NCBI GenBank assembly: GCA_020024325.1
Contig: JAHHTY010000064.1
Location: forward strand, 1-10,196
Source of the DNA: Negativibacillus sp.
Lineage (GTDB): Bacteria; Bacillota; Clostridia; Oscillospirales; Ruminococcaceae
DNA: 10,196 bases
Reading direction: 5' to 3'
Below, piece after piece: positions 1-6,770 of the stretch (positions are counted from its first letter, which is position 1; every line of letters begins with the position of its first letter). A program made the translations under genes and the position numbers. The notes beneath the pieces are model-generated. The model saw nothing but the letters and a program-made list of their open reading frames with translations. It made no database searches and was not told where the DNA came from.

Positions 1-469
1 ATTGATTAAAATTAAAAGAAGAAAGATTTAAAACCATGACATCTTCTCCGCCGGTATCTTTTTCATTGATATAAGTAAAACCGAAATCCTTGTATAAATG
101 CTCTGCCGTATTATTGCCGGAAAATAAGCTAAGATAGATTTCAGGATAGTGGTATTCCTGATAAAGACGCTGAATCAATAAAGAAAGTGCTGCTTTTCCG
201 AAACCTTGTCCTTGATATTCTGCACCTATCAAGAAGCGGTCCAGCCAAACACGTCCGTTGGGAGGATAATCCATGAATAAGCCATACATAGCAAATCCAA
301 TTAAATCATTATCATTATAAATACCAACCGGACGCCATACAGAAAGAGAATCAGCTTCCTGAAGGCATTGAGAGGTTGTTTCTATAAAGTGCTCCTGCTC
401 ATTTTTTACTTGAAGAGCAAGAATGTCCTGTCTGTTTTCAGAAGTAACAGGACGAATGGAAAGATTCAT
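1..469 (-). CDS. GNAT-family polyamine (spermine/spermidine) N-acetyltransferase, BltD-like; 3' end cut by window edge
   Basis: Cytosolic acetyltransferase expected to transfer acetyl from acetyl-CoA to a polyamine amine group, as Bacillus BltD does. The minus strand is open for 156 codons from an ATG at 469 to the left edge with no stop. The acetyl-CoA loop is visible as Q86-G-Q-G-F-G91, preceded by the beta-4 strand RVWLDRFLI (73-81). VGIYNDNDLIGFAMYGLF (48-65) and the late motif ending in LYKDFGF (125-131) closely resemble BltD by memory. BltD is about 152 residues, so probably only a few C-terminal codons are missing. The start is fixed by AAGGAG at 482-477, seven bases upstream. It lies downstream of the M3 peptidase on the same strand, separated by a strong hairpin, so it may be read from that promoter or from its own. 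Substrate is inferred from similarity; another GNAT substrate is possible. Confidence 0.85.
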   Translation of the reverse strand, partial: MNLSIRPVTSENRQDILALQVKNEQEHFIETTSQCLQEADSLSVWRPVGIYNDNDLIGFAMYGLFMDYPPNGRVWLDRFLIGAEYQGQGFGKAALSLLIQRLYQEYHYPEIYLSLFSGNNTAEHLYKDFGFTYINEKDTGGEDVMVLNLSSFNFNQ

Positions 470-476
470 AAAAATA

Positions 477-482
477 CTCCTT
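477..482 (-). promoter_or_regulatory. Ribosome binding site of the GNAT gene
   Basis: AAGGAG on the minus strand, seven bases before the ATG at 469-467. It supports the start chosen for a gene that is open at the window edge. Confidence 0.8.
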
Positions 483-489
483 AGAAAAT

Positions 490-519
490 TTTTGGCTGTC
501 AGTTTTCTGACAGCCAAAA
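490..519 (-). repeat. Perfect 13-bp inverted repeat (hairpin) between the peptidase and GNAT genes
   Basis: Arms TTTTGGCTGTCAG (490-502) and CTGACAGCCAAAA (507-519) pair perfectly around a four-base loop. On the minus strand the stem is followed by an A and then only TTTTC, so it lacks the long U tract of a strong intrinsic terminator. It could be a weak terminator or attenuator, an RNA-processing or stabilising stem, or a protein-binding palindrome. A consensus-like -35 (TTGACA, 532-527 on the minus strand) lies just upstream, but no good -10 follows at the normal distance. Confidence 0.6.
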
Positions 520-552
520 CCTGTTTTGTCAATCTTATTTCGATTGGATTTT

Positions 553-2241
553 TTAAATTTGATTCTGGTCAAGCCACTCTTTAATGTCAGCAATGGTGGA
601 TTTTAAACCACCATCTTCAATCGGGCACTGTAAACCAGAAGATTTAACGATATCAACAAAAGTTTTGGTACCGCCCATTTTTGTAAAGGCAAGATATTTT
701 TCCCAAGCAGCTTTGTGGTCGTGCATAGACAAAGACCAAAATTGCAAAGAAATCATCTGTGCCAAGCTGTAATCAATGTAATAGAATGGACATTCATAAA
801 TATGAAGCTGACGCTGCCAACCTGCACCACGATTATAGAAGTTGACCTCACTGTTGTCCAGATAAGGACGATACAGTTTTTCCAGACGATTCCATTCTTG
901 GTTTCTCTGTTCAGGAGTCCATTCCGGATGACGATAGACACTTTCCTGGAAGTGATCTACTTGGCAGCCATAAGGAATAAAGGTCATGGCACTTTCAGCA
1001 TGGAAAAGCTCATATTTTGCAGTATCCTCTTTAAAGAACAGATGATGCCATGGTGCAGTTAAAAATTCCATAGACATGGAATGGCTTTCACAAACTTCCA
1101 TGGTAGGGCTGCGAAGGTCTATATGTTCAATATATCGGTCTGCAATAAAGTCAGCAAAGGCATGACCTGCTTCATGTGTTAAAACATCTACATCACCGGC
1201 AGTACCATTCCAGTTTGCAAAAATGAAAGGAACATGATATAAAGGAAGTCCGGTACAGTAACCGCCCATTGCTTTGCCTTCTTTGGAAAGAACATCAAAG
1301 AGGTCATGGTCAAACATCATCTTGATGAATTCTGCAGTTTCTGGAGACATTTCGGTGTACATCTGACGTCCGGCTTCCATTAATTCATCTGGAGTACCGT
1401 GTGGCAGTGGGTTTCCGTCTGCAAAGAAATAGGTGTTATCGTAAAGTTTAAAATCATCTACACCGATACGTTTTGCCTGATTTCGTTTAATTTCATTATT
1501 GATAGGGACAATGTCCTCTACAACCTGACGACGGAAATTTGCAATATCTTGTGGTTCATAGCAGTTTCTTGTGCGAAGAAGGAATGCAAGCTCAACATAG
1601 CTCGGCAGTCCCAGCTTGTGTGCCTGCTCTGTACGATTTTTTACCAGTTTGTCATAGATTTCATCACACTCTGCCTGATGTTCGTCAAAGAAATTGCCGT
1701 ATGCCTGCATAGCAGCCTTGCGGACAGCTCTGTCAGGGCTTTGCTGATATGGGGTCAGTTGGGACAGATTGCAAATTTTGCCATCAAATTCAATCTGTGC
1801 GCTTGCACATAAAGTTTCGTACTGCTGAACCAATTTGTTTTCTTCCTGCATTAAAGGAATCAGTTCAGGAGAAAAGCTCTTGAGGGAAATTTCGATATTT
1901 TTAAAGAGAAGTGAGCCATATTCTTCTTCCAGTTCTTTACGGAAAGGAGATTCAAACAAAACTTTGTTGAATTCCTGAAGTTTTTCTTGAAGAACAGGTG
2001 ACATGGATTCGTTGTATTCATGTTCATCACTATAGAACTTATCTCTGGTGTCAACTGTATAGCGAATATTACAGATAGTTTCGTCAGTGTAAAACTTAAT
2101 GCGAAGTTCTTCCAATTCTTTCATGACAGCAAGCTGCTCTTTTGCACAAGCCGCATTTTTAAATTTTTCGGTTAATGCAGAAATTTCTTCCATAAGTTTT
2201 TGATAGTCGGGACGCTGATAAGGGAATTCTGAAAATTTCAT
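553..2241 (-). CDS. M3-family zinc oligoendopeptidase
   Basis: Cytosolic zinc metallopeptidase that cleaves short peptides, probably in peptide recycling. The catalytic motif H356-E-A-G-H360 is present. The third zinc ligand is E385 in the segment MEVCESHSMSMEF, with the spacing of M3 enzymes (29 residues after the first His, as in thimet oligopeptidase). The product is 562 residues, close to the roughly 550-residue M3 family that is related to but distinct from classical PepF (about 600 residues), so no symbol is given. A GTG nine bases further upstream (2250) is in frame, but it overlaps the GGAG of the ribosome binding site (2253-2250). The ATG at 2241, eight bases beyond that site, is therefore the real start. 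It is transcribed divergently from the MATE gene and precedes the GNAT gene. No truncation or missing active-site residue is seen. Confidence 0.93.
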   Translation of the reverse strand: MKFSEFPYQRPDYQKLMEEISALTEKFKNAACAKEQLAVMKELEELRIKFYTDETICNIRYTVDTRDKFYSDEHEYNESMSPVLQEKLQEFNKVLFESPFRKELEEEYGSLLFKNIEISLKSFSPELIPLMQEENKLVQQYETLCASAQIEFDGKICNLSQLTPYQQSPDRAVRKAAMQAYGNFFDEHQAECDEIYDKLVKNRTEQAHKLGLPSYVELAFLLRTRNCYEPQDIANFRRQVVEDIVPINNEIKRNQAKRIGVDDFKLYDNTYFFADGNPLPHGTPDELMEAGRQMYTEMSPETAEFIKMMFDHDLFDVLSKEGKAMGGYCTGLPLYHVPFIFANWNGTAGDVDVLTHEAGHAFADFIADRYIEHIDLRSPTMEVCESHSMSMEFLTAPWHHLFFKEDTAKYELFHAESAMTFIPYGCQVDHFQESVYRHPEWTPEQRNQEWNRLEKLYRPYLDNSEVNFYNRGAGWQRQLHIYECPFYYIDYSLAQMISLQFWSLSMHDHKAAWEKYLAFTKMGGTKTFVDIVKSSGLQCPIEDGGLKSTIADIKEWLDQNQI

Positions 2242-2249
2242 TATATTCA

Positions 2250-2254
2250 CTCCG
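2250..2254 (-). promoter_or_regulatory. Ribosome binding site that decides the M3 peptidase start
   Basis: CGGAG on the minus strand ends at 2250, eight bases before the ATG at 2241. It overlaps the alternative in-frame GTG (2250-2248), which rules that codon out as the start. Confidence 0.75.
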
Positions 2255-2301
2255 TTTCTAAAACATAGGATGTTATTTATACAATTTGATACTGCAAGAA
2301 C

Positions 2302-2330
2302 ATTTTACCATGCTATTTATAACATTTCAA
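2302..2330 (-). promoter_or_regulatory. Sigma-A-type promoter of the M3 peptidase gene
   Basis: On the minus strand, -35 TTGAAA (2330-2325), a 17-base spacer and -10 TAAAAT (2307-2302). TG one base before the -10 makes it an extended -10. Transcription would begin about 50 bases before the start codon. Confidence 0.7.
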
Positions 2331-2353
2331 CTAAATCAGAAAAATATTGTTGA

Positions 2354-2370
2354 AAAAACGCAACGTTTTT
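2354..2370. repeat. Small palindrome in the divergent peptidase/MATE intergenic region
   Basis: AAAAACG (2354-2360) and CGTTTTT (2364-2370) form an inverted repeat around CAA. It lies upstream of the peptidase -35 and about 115 bases upstream of the MATE promoter. The rest of the intergenic region (2255-2549) is AT-rich and holds the two divergent promoters and no credible ORF. Function unknown; it may be chance in AT-rich DNA. Confidence 0.3.
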
Positions 2371-2484
2371 ATGAATTGTTATTTCAGATATAGAAAGAGA
2401 GGAGATAAGATTTTATAAAAGCAAAGTTTTTAAAGAAAAATGAACAATATTTTTATAATATGAAATTATTTTTATCTAACGTCC

Positions 2485-2514
2485 TTTACAATGCGGGATG
2501 ATTTATTGTACAAT
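2485..2514 (+). promoter_or_regulatory. Sigma-A-type promoter of the MATE-plsC-yfcE-dcd run
   Basis: -35 TTTACA (2485-2490), an 18-base spacer and -10 TACAAT (2509-2514). The MATE start codon is 35 bases downstream of the -10. A ribosome binding site AAGGAGG (2536-2542) sits seven bases before the ATG. Confidence 0.65.
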
Positions 2515-2549
2515 ACAAGAGATAAGACAATTGAAAAGGAGGATGAAAG

Positions 2550-3968
2550 ATGGGAGAAAAGACGCTTCTCCAAAGTAAAAGAAGTAAATTTGACAAAAGC
2601 ATGATACCGATTATCATGCCATTGGCATGGCCTACAATTTTGGAACAGGCTTTACAGACGATTGTACAGTTTATAGACTCGGCTATGGTTGGTCGCATCA
2701 GTGCTAATGCATCTGCTGCAGTTGGGTTGACACAGACTGTAACATGGTTGCTGAATGGTCTGTTTTTTGCAGCAGGAGTAGGTTTTTTGGCGGTAATTTC
2801 TCGTGCAGTGGGTGCAGAGGACAGAAATCGTTCGGAAAAAGCTGCGGGGCAGGCAGTGCTGGTGACTGCAATAATGGGAATTGTCATCGGTGCCGTTGGT
2901 GTTGGATTAAGTTTTGTACTTCCAGAATGGTTGGGTGGAGCACCGGAGATTCAAAAAGATGCCACAACTTACTTTATGATTGTTAATATACCAATGATTT
3001 TTCGTTCGGCAATTATTTTGTTTGGATCGTTGCTGCGTGCAACAGGAGATATGCGTCATCCAATGATTGTAAATGTCTGGATGAACGGTATCAATGTGGT
3101 GCTTAATTTCCTGTTGATTTATCCCACAAGAGAGGTTTCTGTCTTTGGTATGAATTTAAACATATTTGGTGCAGGAATGGGCGTCGCAGGTGCGGCTACT
3201 GCAACCGCTATTGCATATGTCATTGGCGGCATTATGATGACTGTTTATTTGATGAAGAGCGACCGTGGTGTTGCACCAAAGTGGAAGAATATGAAGCCGG
3301 ACAAAGAGATTTTGGGAAGATGTTTCCAAATCAGCTTACCTAATGCAGCGGAAAGAACAGTGGTATCTTTGGGAAGTACTGCTTTTATTGCAATGGTAGC
3401 AGATTTAGGAACCGTTTGTTTGGCAGCACATTCCATTGCAATTACCGCAGAGAGTGCTTTTTATATACCCGGATATGCTTTTCAGGCATCGGCAACAACG
3501 CTGGCAGGCATGAGTTTGGGCGAAGGTGATGAGGATAAACTTGGTCGCCTGAGCGAAACCATTATGGGAATTACTGTCCTTTGTATGTTTATTTCCGGCT
3601 TGCTGCTTTTTATTTTTCCGAATGTACTTATGTCCTTTTTTACACACGACCCACAGGTTATTGAACAGGGTACGGTTGCACTGAGAATTGTTTCTGTAAG
3701 TGAACCGTTTTTTGCAATCACCCTTTCCCTACAGGGAATTTTTAATGGTGTAGGAGATACTAAGATGCCGTTTGTTATTTCTCTGTGCAGTATGTGGGGA
3801 ATCAGAATTCTGTTCACCTTTATCTGTGTTAAAGTGTTGGGTTTAGGATTAGCAGCGGTTTGGATGTGTATGATTGCTGATGTTATCACTCGCTCACTTG
3901 GTATGTATACAAGATACCGCAGTGGAAAATGGAAAAAAGGATTGTTTGAAGAACAAACAGCCTGCTAG
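2550..3968 (+). CDS. MATE-family multidrug efflux transporter
   Basis: Integral membrane cation/drug antiporter of the MatE family, likely exporting drugs or metabolites using a Na+ or H+ gradient. The length (472 residues) is typical, and the sequence is hydrophobic throughout with room for the usual 12 helices in two homologous halves. Helix 1 shows the MATE-like segment PLAWPTILEQALQTIVQFID (about 25-44) followed by AMVGRIS. The second half carries AERTVVSLGSTAFIAMVADL (267-286) and then a YAFQASATTLAG stretch. The ATG follows AAGGAGG by seven bases. It is the first gene of a same-strand run: plsC starts 20 bases after its stop, with no terminator between. Substrate cannot be told from sequence. 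It belongs among the uncharacterised clostridial MATE proteins, so no symbol is assigned. Confidence 0.92.
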   Translation: MGEKTLLQSKRSKFDKSMIPIIMPLAWPTILEQALQTIVQFIDSAMVGRISANASAAVGLTQTVTWLLNGLFFAAGVGFLAVISRAVGAEDRNRSEKAAGQAVLVTAIMGIVIGAVGVGLSFVLPEWLGGAPEIQKDATTYFMIVNIPMIFRSAIILFGSLLRATGDMRHPMIVNVWMNGINVVLNFLLIYPTREVSVFGMNLNIFGAGMGVAGAATATAIAYVIGGIMMTVYLMKSDRGVAPKWKNMKPDKEILGRCFQISLPNAAERTVVSLGSTAFIAMVADLGTVCLAAHSIAITAESAFYIPGYAFQASATTLAGMSLGEGDEDKLGRLSETIMGITVLCMFISGLLLFIFPNVLMSFFTHDPQVIEQGTVALRIVSVSEPFFAITLSLQGIFNGVGDTKMPFVISLCSMWGIRILFTFICVKVLGLGLAAVWMCMIADVITRSLGMYTRYRSGKWKKGLFEEQTAC

Positions 3969-3988
3969 AAAAGAAAGGTCGAGAAAAG

Positions 3989-4711
3989 ATGAGAACCATT
4001 ATTTGGTTTATTTACTTTTGGTTGTATTTGATTGTAATGCTGCCGGAATATTGGTGGGTAAAACACTTGGAAAAGCAAGGCAAAATACAGCAGCACGATG
4101 AAAAGGTGCGAAAAGATGTGGGTAAGTGGGCAAATCACTTGCTGAAATTGGCAGGAGCAAAAATTGAAACGACAGGTAAAGAAAATATACCGTCAGGACC
4201 TGTCGTATTTGTAGCAAATCATCAGGGATATTTTGATATTCCGCTGATGATTACACAGATGGATAAGCCAAACCCGCTGATTGCCAAAAAGGAAATTCAA
4301 AAAATTCCGATGATTCGCTCTTGGATGGCAGACCTGCGTTGTATTTTTTTGGACAGAAAAGACCCCAGACAGTCGATGGATTGCTTAAAGCAAGCACAGG
4401 AGCTCTTGAAAAACGGATATTCGGTTGTTATCTTTCCGGAAGGAACCAGGAACAACGGAGGAGAACTTGGTGAATTTAAAGCAGGAGCAATCCGTATGGC
4501 AACCAGAGCAGGAGTTCCGATTGTACCGGTATGTATCGAGGGAAGCTATAAGCTGATGGGACGTGGAAGTTTATGGATTCATCCGGCACAGGTGAAAATT
4601 CGCATTCTTCCGGCAGTGTCCACCGATAATCTCAGCCGTGAAGAAATCAAAGCCTTACCGGAACAGCTTCGGGAAACCATACAAGAAGGTATAAAACAGT
4701 TAAAAGCATAA
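3989..4711 (+). CDS. plsC: 1-acyl-sn-glycerol-3-phosphate acyltransferase (PlsC family)
   Basis: Membrane-associated acyltransferase expected to acylate lysophosphatidic acid to phosphatidic acid in phospholipid synthesis. All LPLAT blocks are visible: catalytic N77-H78-Q-G-Y-F-D83 (the HX4D motif), FLDRKD (120-125), the substrate-binding FPEGTR (149-154) with FKAGAIRMA (163-171), and VPIVPV (176-181). A hydrophobic N-terminal segment (about 5-19) should anchor it in the membrane. The length (240 residues) is normal. The start follows a weak ribosome binding site (GAAAGG, 3973-3978) ten bases upstream, which fits translation coupled to the MATE gene ending 20 bases earlier. Clostridia often carry several PlsC paralogues, so acyl acceptor and role could differ from the essential PlsC. 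Confidence 0.9.
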   Translation: MRTIIWFIYFWLYLIVMLPEYWWVKHLEKQGKIQQHDEKVRKDVGKWANHLLKLAGAKIETTGKENIPSGPVVFVANHQGYFDIPLMITQMDKPNPLIAKKEIQKIPMIRSWMADLRCIFLDRKDPRQSMDCLKQAQELLKNGYSVVIFPEGTRNNGGELGEFKAGAIRMATRAGVPIVPVCIEGSYKLMGRGSLWIHPAQVKIRILPAVSTDNLSREEIKALPEQLRETIQEGIKQLKA

Positions 4712-4763
4712 TATATAAATTTGTTGTGAGAATAAGTTTAAAAGAATTAGGAGGACAAAAAAG

Positions 4764-5315
4764 ATGAAATGGATGATTGCATCGGATTTGCACGGTTCAG
4801 CATACTGGTGTGAAAAAATGGTAGAACGCTACCACGAAGAACAGGCACAGAAATTGCTTTTATTGGGTGATATTCTTTATCATGGTCCGAGAAACGATCT
4901 GCCAAAAGACTATGCACCCAAAAAAGTTATTGAGATTCTAAACGGAATGAAAGAAGAACTGCTGTGTATTCGTGGAAACTGCGATTGTGAAGTGGATCAG
5001 ATGGTGCTGCAGTTCCCGATTTTAGCAGATTATGCAGCAATGTGGTTAGATAACACAATGGTTTGGGCAACTCACGGTCATGTATATAATATGGAAAACT
5101 GTCTGCCAATGAAAAAAGGCGACGTTCTTCTTCATGGACATACCCACATTCCGGCTGCTCAGCAATTTGGTGATGGATACTACTATATCAATCCAGGCTC
5201 CCTTTCCATTCCAAAAGCAGGCAGTAAGAACAGCTATATGATTCTGGAGGGAAAAACCTTTACTTTGAAGAGTGCAGAAAACGGTGAAGTTATCAGCTCT
5301 TTTACCATTCAGTAG
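4764..5315 (+). CDS. yfcE: YfcE/MJ0936-type metallophosphoesterase
   Basis: Cytosolic two-metal phosphodiesterase; E. coli YfcE hydrolyses model phosphodiesters in a Mn-dependent way, and the physiological substrate is not known. The metal-binding motifs are complete and in order: D8-L-H10, G35-D36, G70-N71-C-D73, H104-G-H106 and G125-H126-T-H128. The INPGSLSIPK segment that usually follows is also present. The length is 183 residues, as in the family. AGGAGG (4749-4754) lies nine bases before the ATG. It sits 52 bases after plsC and 25 before dcd on the same strand with no terminator between, so it is probably in the same operon. Confidence 0.9.
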   Translation: MKWMIASDLHGSAYWCEKMVERYHEEQAQKLLLLGDILYHGPRNDLPKDYAPKKVIEILNGMKEELLCIRGNCDCEVDQMVLQFPILADYAAMWLDNTMVWATHGHVYNMENCLPMKKGDVLLHGHTHIPAAQQFGDGYYYINPGSLSIPKAGSKNSYMILEGKTFTLKSAENGEVISSFTIQ

Positions 5316-5340
5316 AGCAAACTCGGAAAGGAGCAGAGAA

Positions 5341-5865
5341 ATGATTTTATCTGGAAAAGAAATTGAACGACACATTGGTAAGGAAATTATTATTGAGCCG
5401 TTTGATCCTACCCGTGTCAACCCAAACAGCTATAATCTGAGTTTACATAATGAATTGCTGGTATATGAAAACAATGAGCTGGATATGAAAAAACTGAATC
5501 CAACCAAAAGAATTACCATTCCGGAGGAAGGTTTGTTGCTTGAGCCAAACCGTCTGTATCTGGGCAGAACCAATGAATTTACAAAGACAGAAGGTTTTGT
5601 TCCGATGCTGGAGGGACGTTCTTCTACCGGAAGATTAGGATTGTTTATTCATGTTACAGCAGGATTTGGTGATGTAGGTTTTGCAGGTTACTGGACATTG
5701 GAAATTTTTTGCATCCAGCCCATTCGTATCTATCCCAATGCTCAAATCTGTCAGATTTATTATCACAATATCGAAGGTGATTATGTACCTTATCAATCCG
5801 GAAAATATCAGAACAACACCGATATTCAGCCAAGCCTGATGTATCGGGATTTTGAAAAAGAATAA
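5341..5865 (+). CDS. dcd: dCTP deaminase (Dcd), possibly bifunctional with dUTPase
   Basis: Cytosolic enzyme of pyrimidine deoxynucleotide metabolism that deaminates dCTP to dUTP; some family members also hydrolyse the product to dUMP. The fold signature is clear: EGRSSTGR (91-98), then VTAGFGDVGFAGYWTLEIF (105-123) with catalytic Glu E121. The C-terminal SGKYQ (153-157) is the lid typical of the dUTPase/Dcd superfamily. The reading frame extends upstream to 5272 inside yfcE. AAGGAG (5328-5333), seven bases before the ATG at 5341, and the MILSGKEI start expected of Dcd give a 174-residue protein. It is the last gene of the run and is followed by a terminator. Sequence alone does not settle mono- versus bifunctionality. 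Confidence 0.9.
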   Translation: MILSGKEIERHIGKEIIIEPFDPTRVNPNSYNLSLHNELLVYENNELDMKKLNPTKRITIPEEGLLLEPNRLYLGRTNEFTKTEGFVPMLEGRSSTGRLGLFIHVTAGFGDVGFAGYWTLEIFCIQPIRIYPNAQICQIYYHNIEGDYVPYQSGKYQNNTDIQPSLMYRDFEKE

Positions 5866-5936
5866 GAAGCAGACTTTCCCTTAATACAAAAACAATCAAA
5901 TAGTCCGATAAAAACGATTGGTGTTTTGTGCAGCAA

Positions 5937-5973
5937 AAAAACAGGCATACCGATTTTTCGGTATGCCTGTTTT
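5937..5973. terminator. Bidirectional intrinsic terminator between dcd and pduL
   Basis: A 15-bp stem (5938-5952 with 5959-5973) whose core ACAGGCATACCG pairs perfectly with CGGTATGCCTGT around the six-base loop ATTTTT. On the minus strand it ends in a run of seven T, a strong terminator for pduL. On the plus strand it ends in TTTT, enough to end the dcd transcript. The pduL stop codon is 18 bases away. Confidence 0.9.
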
Positions 5974-5990
5974 ACAGTTATGAAGATAAA

Positions 5991-6569
5991 CTATTTTTTA
6001 ATCAGTTCACCAACAGATGTAGGTGTGCAGCCGGCAGCGTTGGATTCGTCGGTATCAACGTGCATGGTAGCGTCGCAGCCTTCGCCAATACGAACTTCAA
6101 CATCATCAAAGATGAGGCTTCTGTCAGGGGAGGAAATTTTAACGCAGATTACTTCGTTGTTTTCAACACCTGCTTTTGCAGCTTCAGCAGCACTGATGTG
6201 AAGATGACGTTTAGCAACGATAACACCTTCAGCAAGCTCTACTTCACCGGCAGGGCCAACCAGTTTGCATGGTGCACTGTTAGCAAGGTCGCCGGACAGT
6301 CTTACAGGAGCGTTCAGACCAAGGCTTCTTGCATCGGTAGCGGAAAGCTCTACCTGGGATTTGGAGCGGAAAGGACCAAGGATGCTGACATTAGCCTGAG
6401 ATTTTTTTGGACCAACAACGGTAACTTTTTCGTTGCTTGCAAACTGACCTTTAATGGACAGCTCTTTTTTTACAGTCAGCTGAGCATCTGCACCAAACAG
6501 AACTGCAAAATCCTCAGCAGTCAGATGAACGTGTCTTGCGGAAGTTTCTACTGGAAATGTGTAACTCAT
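5991..6569 (-). CDS. pduL: PduL-type phosphate acyltransferase (phosphotransacylase)
   Basis: Zinc enzyme that interconverts acyl-CoA plus phosphate with acyl-phosphate plus CoA (acetyl or propionyl), feeding acetate/propionate kinase for ATP production. Both PduL half-domains are visible: S10-A-R-H13-V-H15-L, and A119-K-R-H122-L-H124-I-S. E74 (in QVELS) and H170 (in ATMHVDTDESNAAG) supply the other expected metal ligands. At 192 residues it begins only 12 residues before the first HVH motif, so it lacks the N-terminal encapsulation peptide of microcompartment PduL. There are no shell genes nearby, so it is probably cytosolic and may stand in for Pta. AGGAGG (6582-6577) is seven bases from the ATG. 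It is a single-gene unit with its own promoter, a CRP/FNR-type palindrome and a terminator. Confidence 0.94.
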   Translation of the reverse strand: MSYTFPVETSARHVHLTAEDFAVLFGADAQLTVKKELSIKGQFASNEKVTVVGPKKSQANVSILGPFRSKSQVELSATDARSLGLNAPVRLSGDLANSAPCKLVGPAGEVELAEGVIVAKRHLHISAAEAAKAGVENNEVICVKISSPDRSLIFDDVEVRIGEGCDATMHVDTDESNAAGCTPTSVGELIKK

Positions 6570-6597
6570 TTTTTATCCTCCTAAAATATCTCAATAG

Positions 6598-6613
6598 TGT
6601 GAAATACTTCACA
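6598..6613. promoter_or_regulatory. Perfect CRP/FNR-type palindrome over the pduL transcript start region
   Basis: The 16-base sequence TGTGAAATACTTCACA is a perfect match to TGTGA-N6-TCACA, the site type of CRP/FNR-superfamily regulators. Its centre is about 20 bases downstream of the pduL -10, between promoter and ribosome binding site, where a bound protein would be expected to repress. It is also about 125 bases upstream of the udg -10. The regulator is not in this window. Confidence 0.6.
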
Positions 6614-6624
6614 TATATATCTTA

Positions 6625-6653
6625 ATGATAGTATGGAATGACATTTTTTTCAA
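6625..6653 (-). promoter_or_regulatory. Sigma-A-type promoter of pduL
   Basis: On the minus strand, -35 TTGAAA (6653-6648), a 17-base spacer and -10 TATCAT (6630-6625). The start codon is about 55 bases downstream of the -10. Confidence 0.7.
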
Positions 6654-6737
6654 GTATTGTTAAAAAAATAACGATTTATTTTCTGAAATTTCCCTTAATT
6701 TCCCCGAAAAACCTTTTCTTATAGAGGAAGGCTGTGG

Positions 6738-6743
6738 TATAAT
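6738..6743 (+). promoter_or_regulatory. Extended -10 promoter element of the uracil-DNA glycosylase gene
   Basis: A perfect TATAAT preceded by TGG (6735-6737), an extended -10. The -35 region around 6714-6720 is only a T-rich stretch and matches consensus poorly. The start codon is 27 bases downstream of the -10, with AAGGGGG (6757-6763) as ribosome binding site. Confidence 0.65.
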
Positions 6744-6770
6744 AGCAAAAAAGCACAAGGGGGAAAACAG

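Noticed and set aside
1399..1812. A 137-codon plus-strand frame inside the M3 peptidase gene
   Set aside because: It is antisense to a well-supported coding region and has no ribosome binding site or recognisable motif.
2248..2250. In-frame GTG as start of the M3 peptidase
   Set aside because: It overlaps the GGAG ribosome binding site that serves the ATG nine bases further on.
2454..2459. A TATAAT in the MATE upstream region as a second promoter
   Set aside because: There is no acceptable -35 at 16-18 bases upstream, and the region is so AT-rich that the hexamer is expected by chance.
5272..5340. Longer dcd start inside the yfcE gene
   Set aside because: A strong ribosome binding site at 5328-5333 and the family-typical MILSGKEI start place translation at 5341.
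5928..6584. A 218-codon open frame on the plus strand opposite pduL
   Set aside because: It lies antisense to a clearly recognised gene, begins within the dcd/pduL terminator, has no ribosome binding site, and its product is not protein-like. It is a shadow of pduL.
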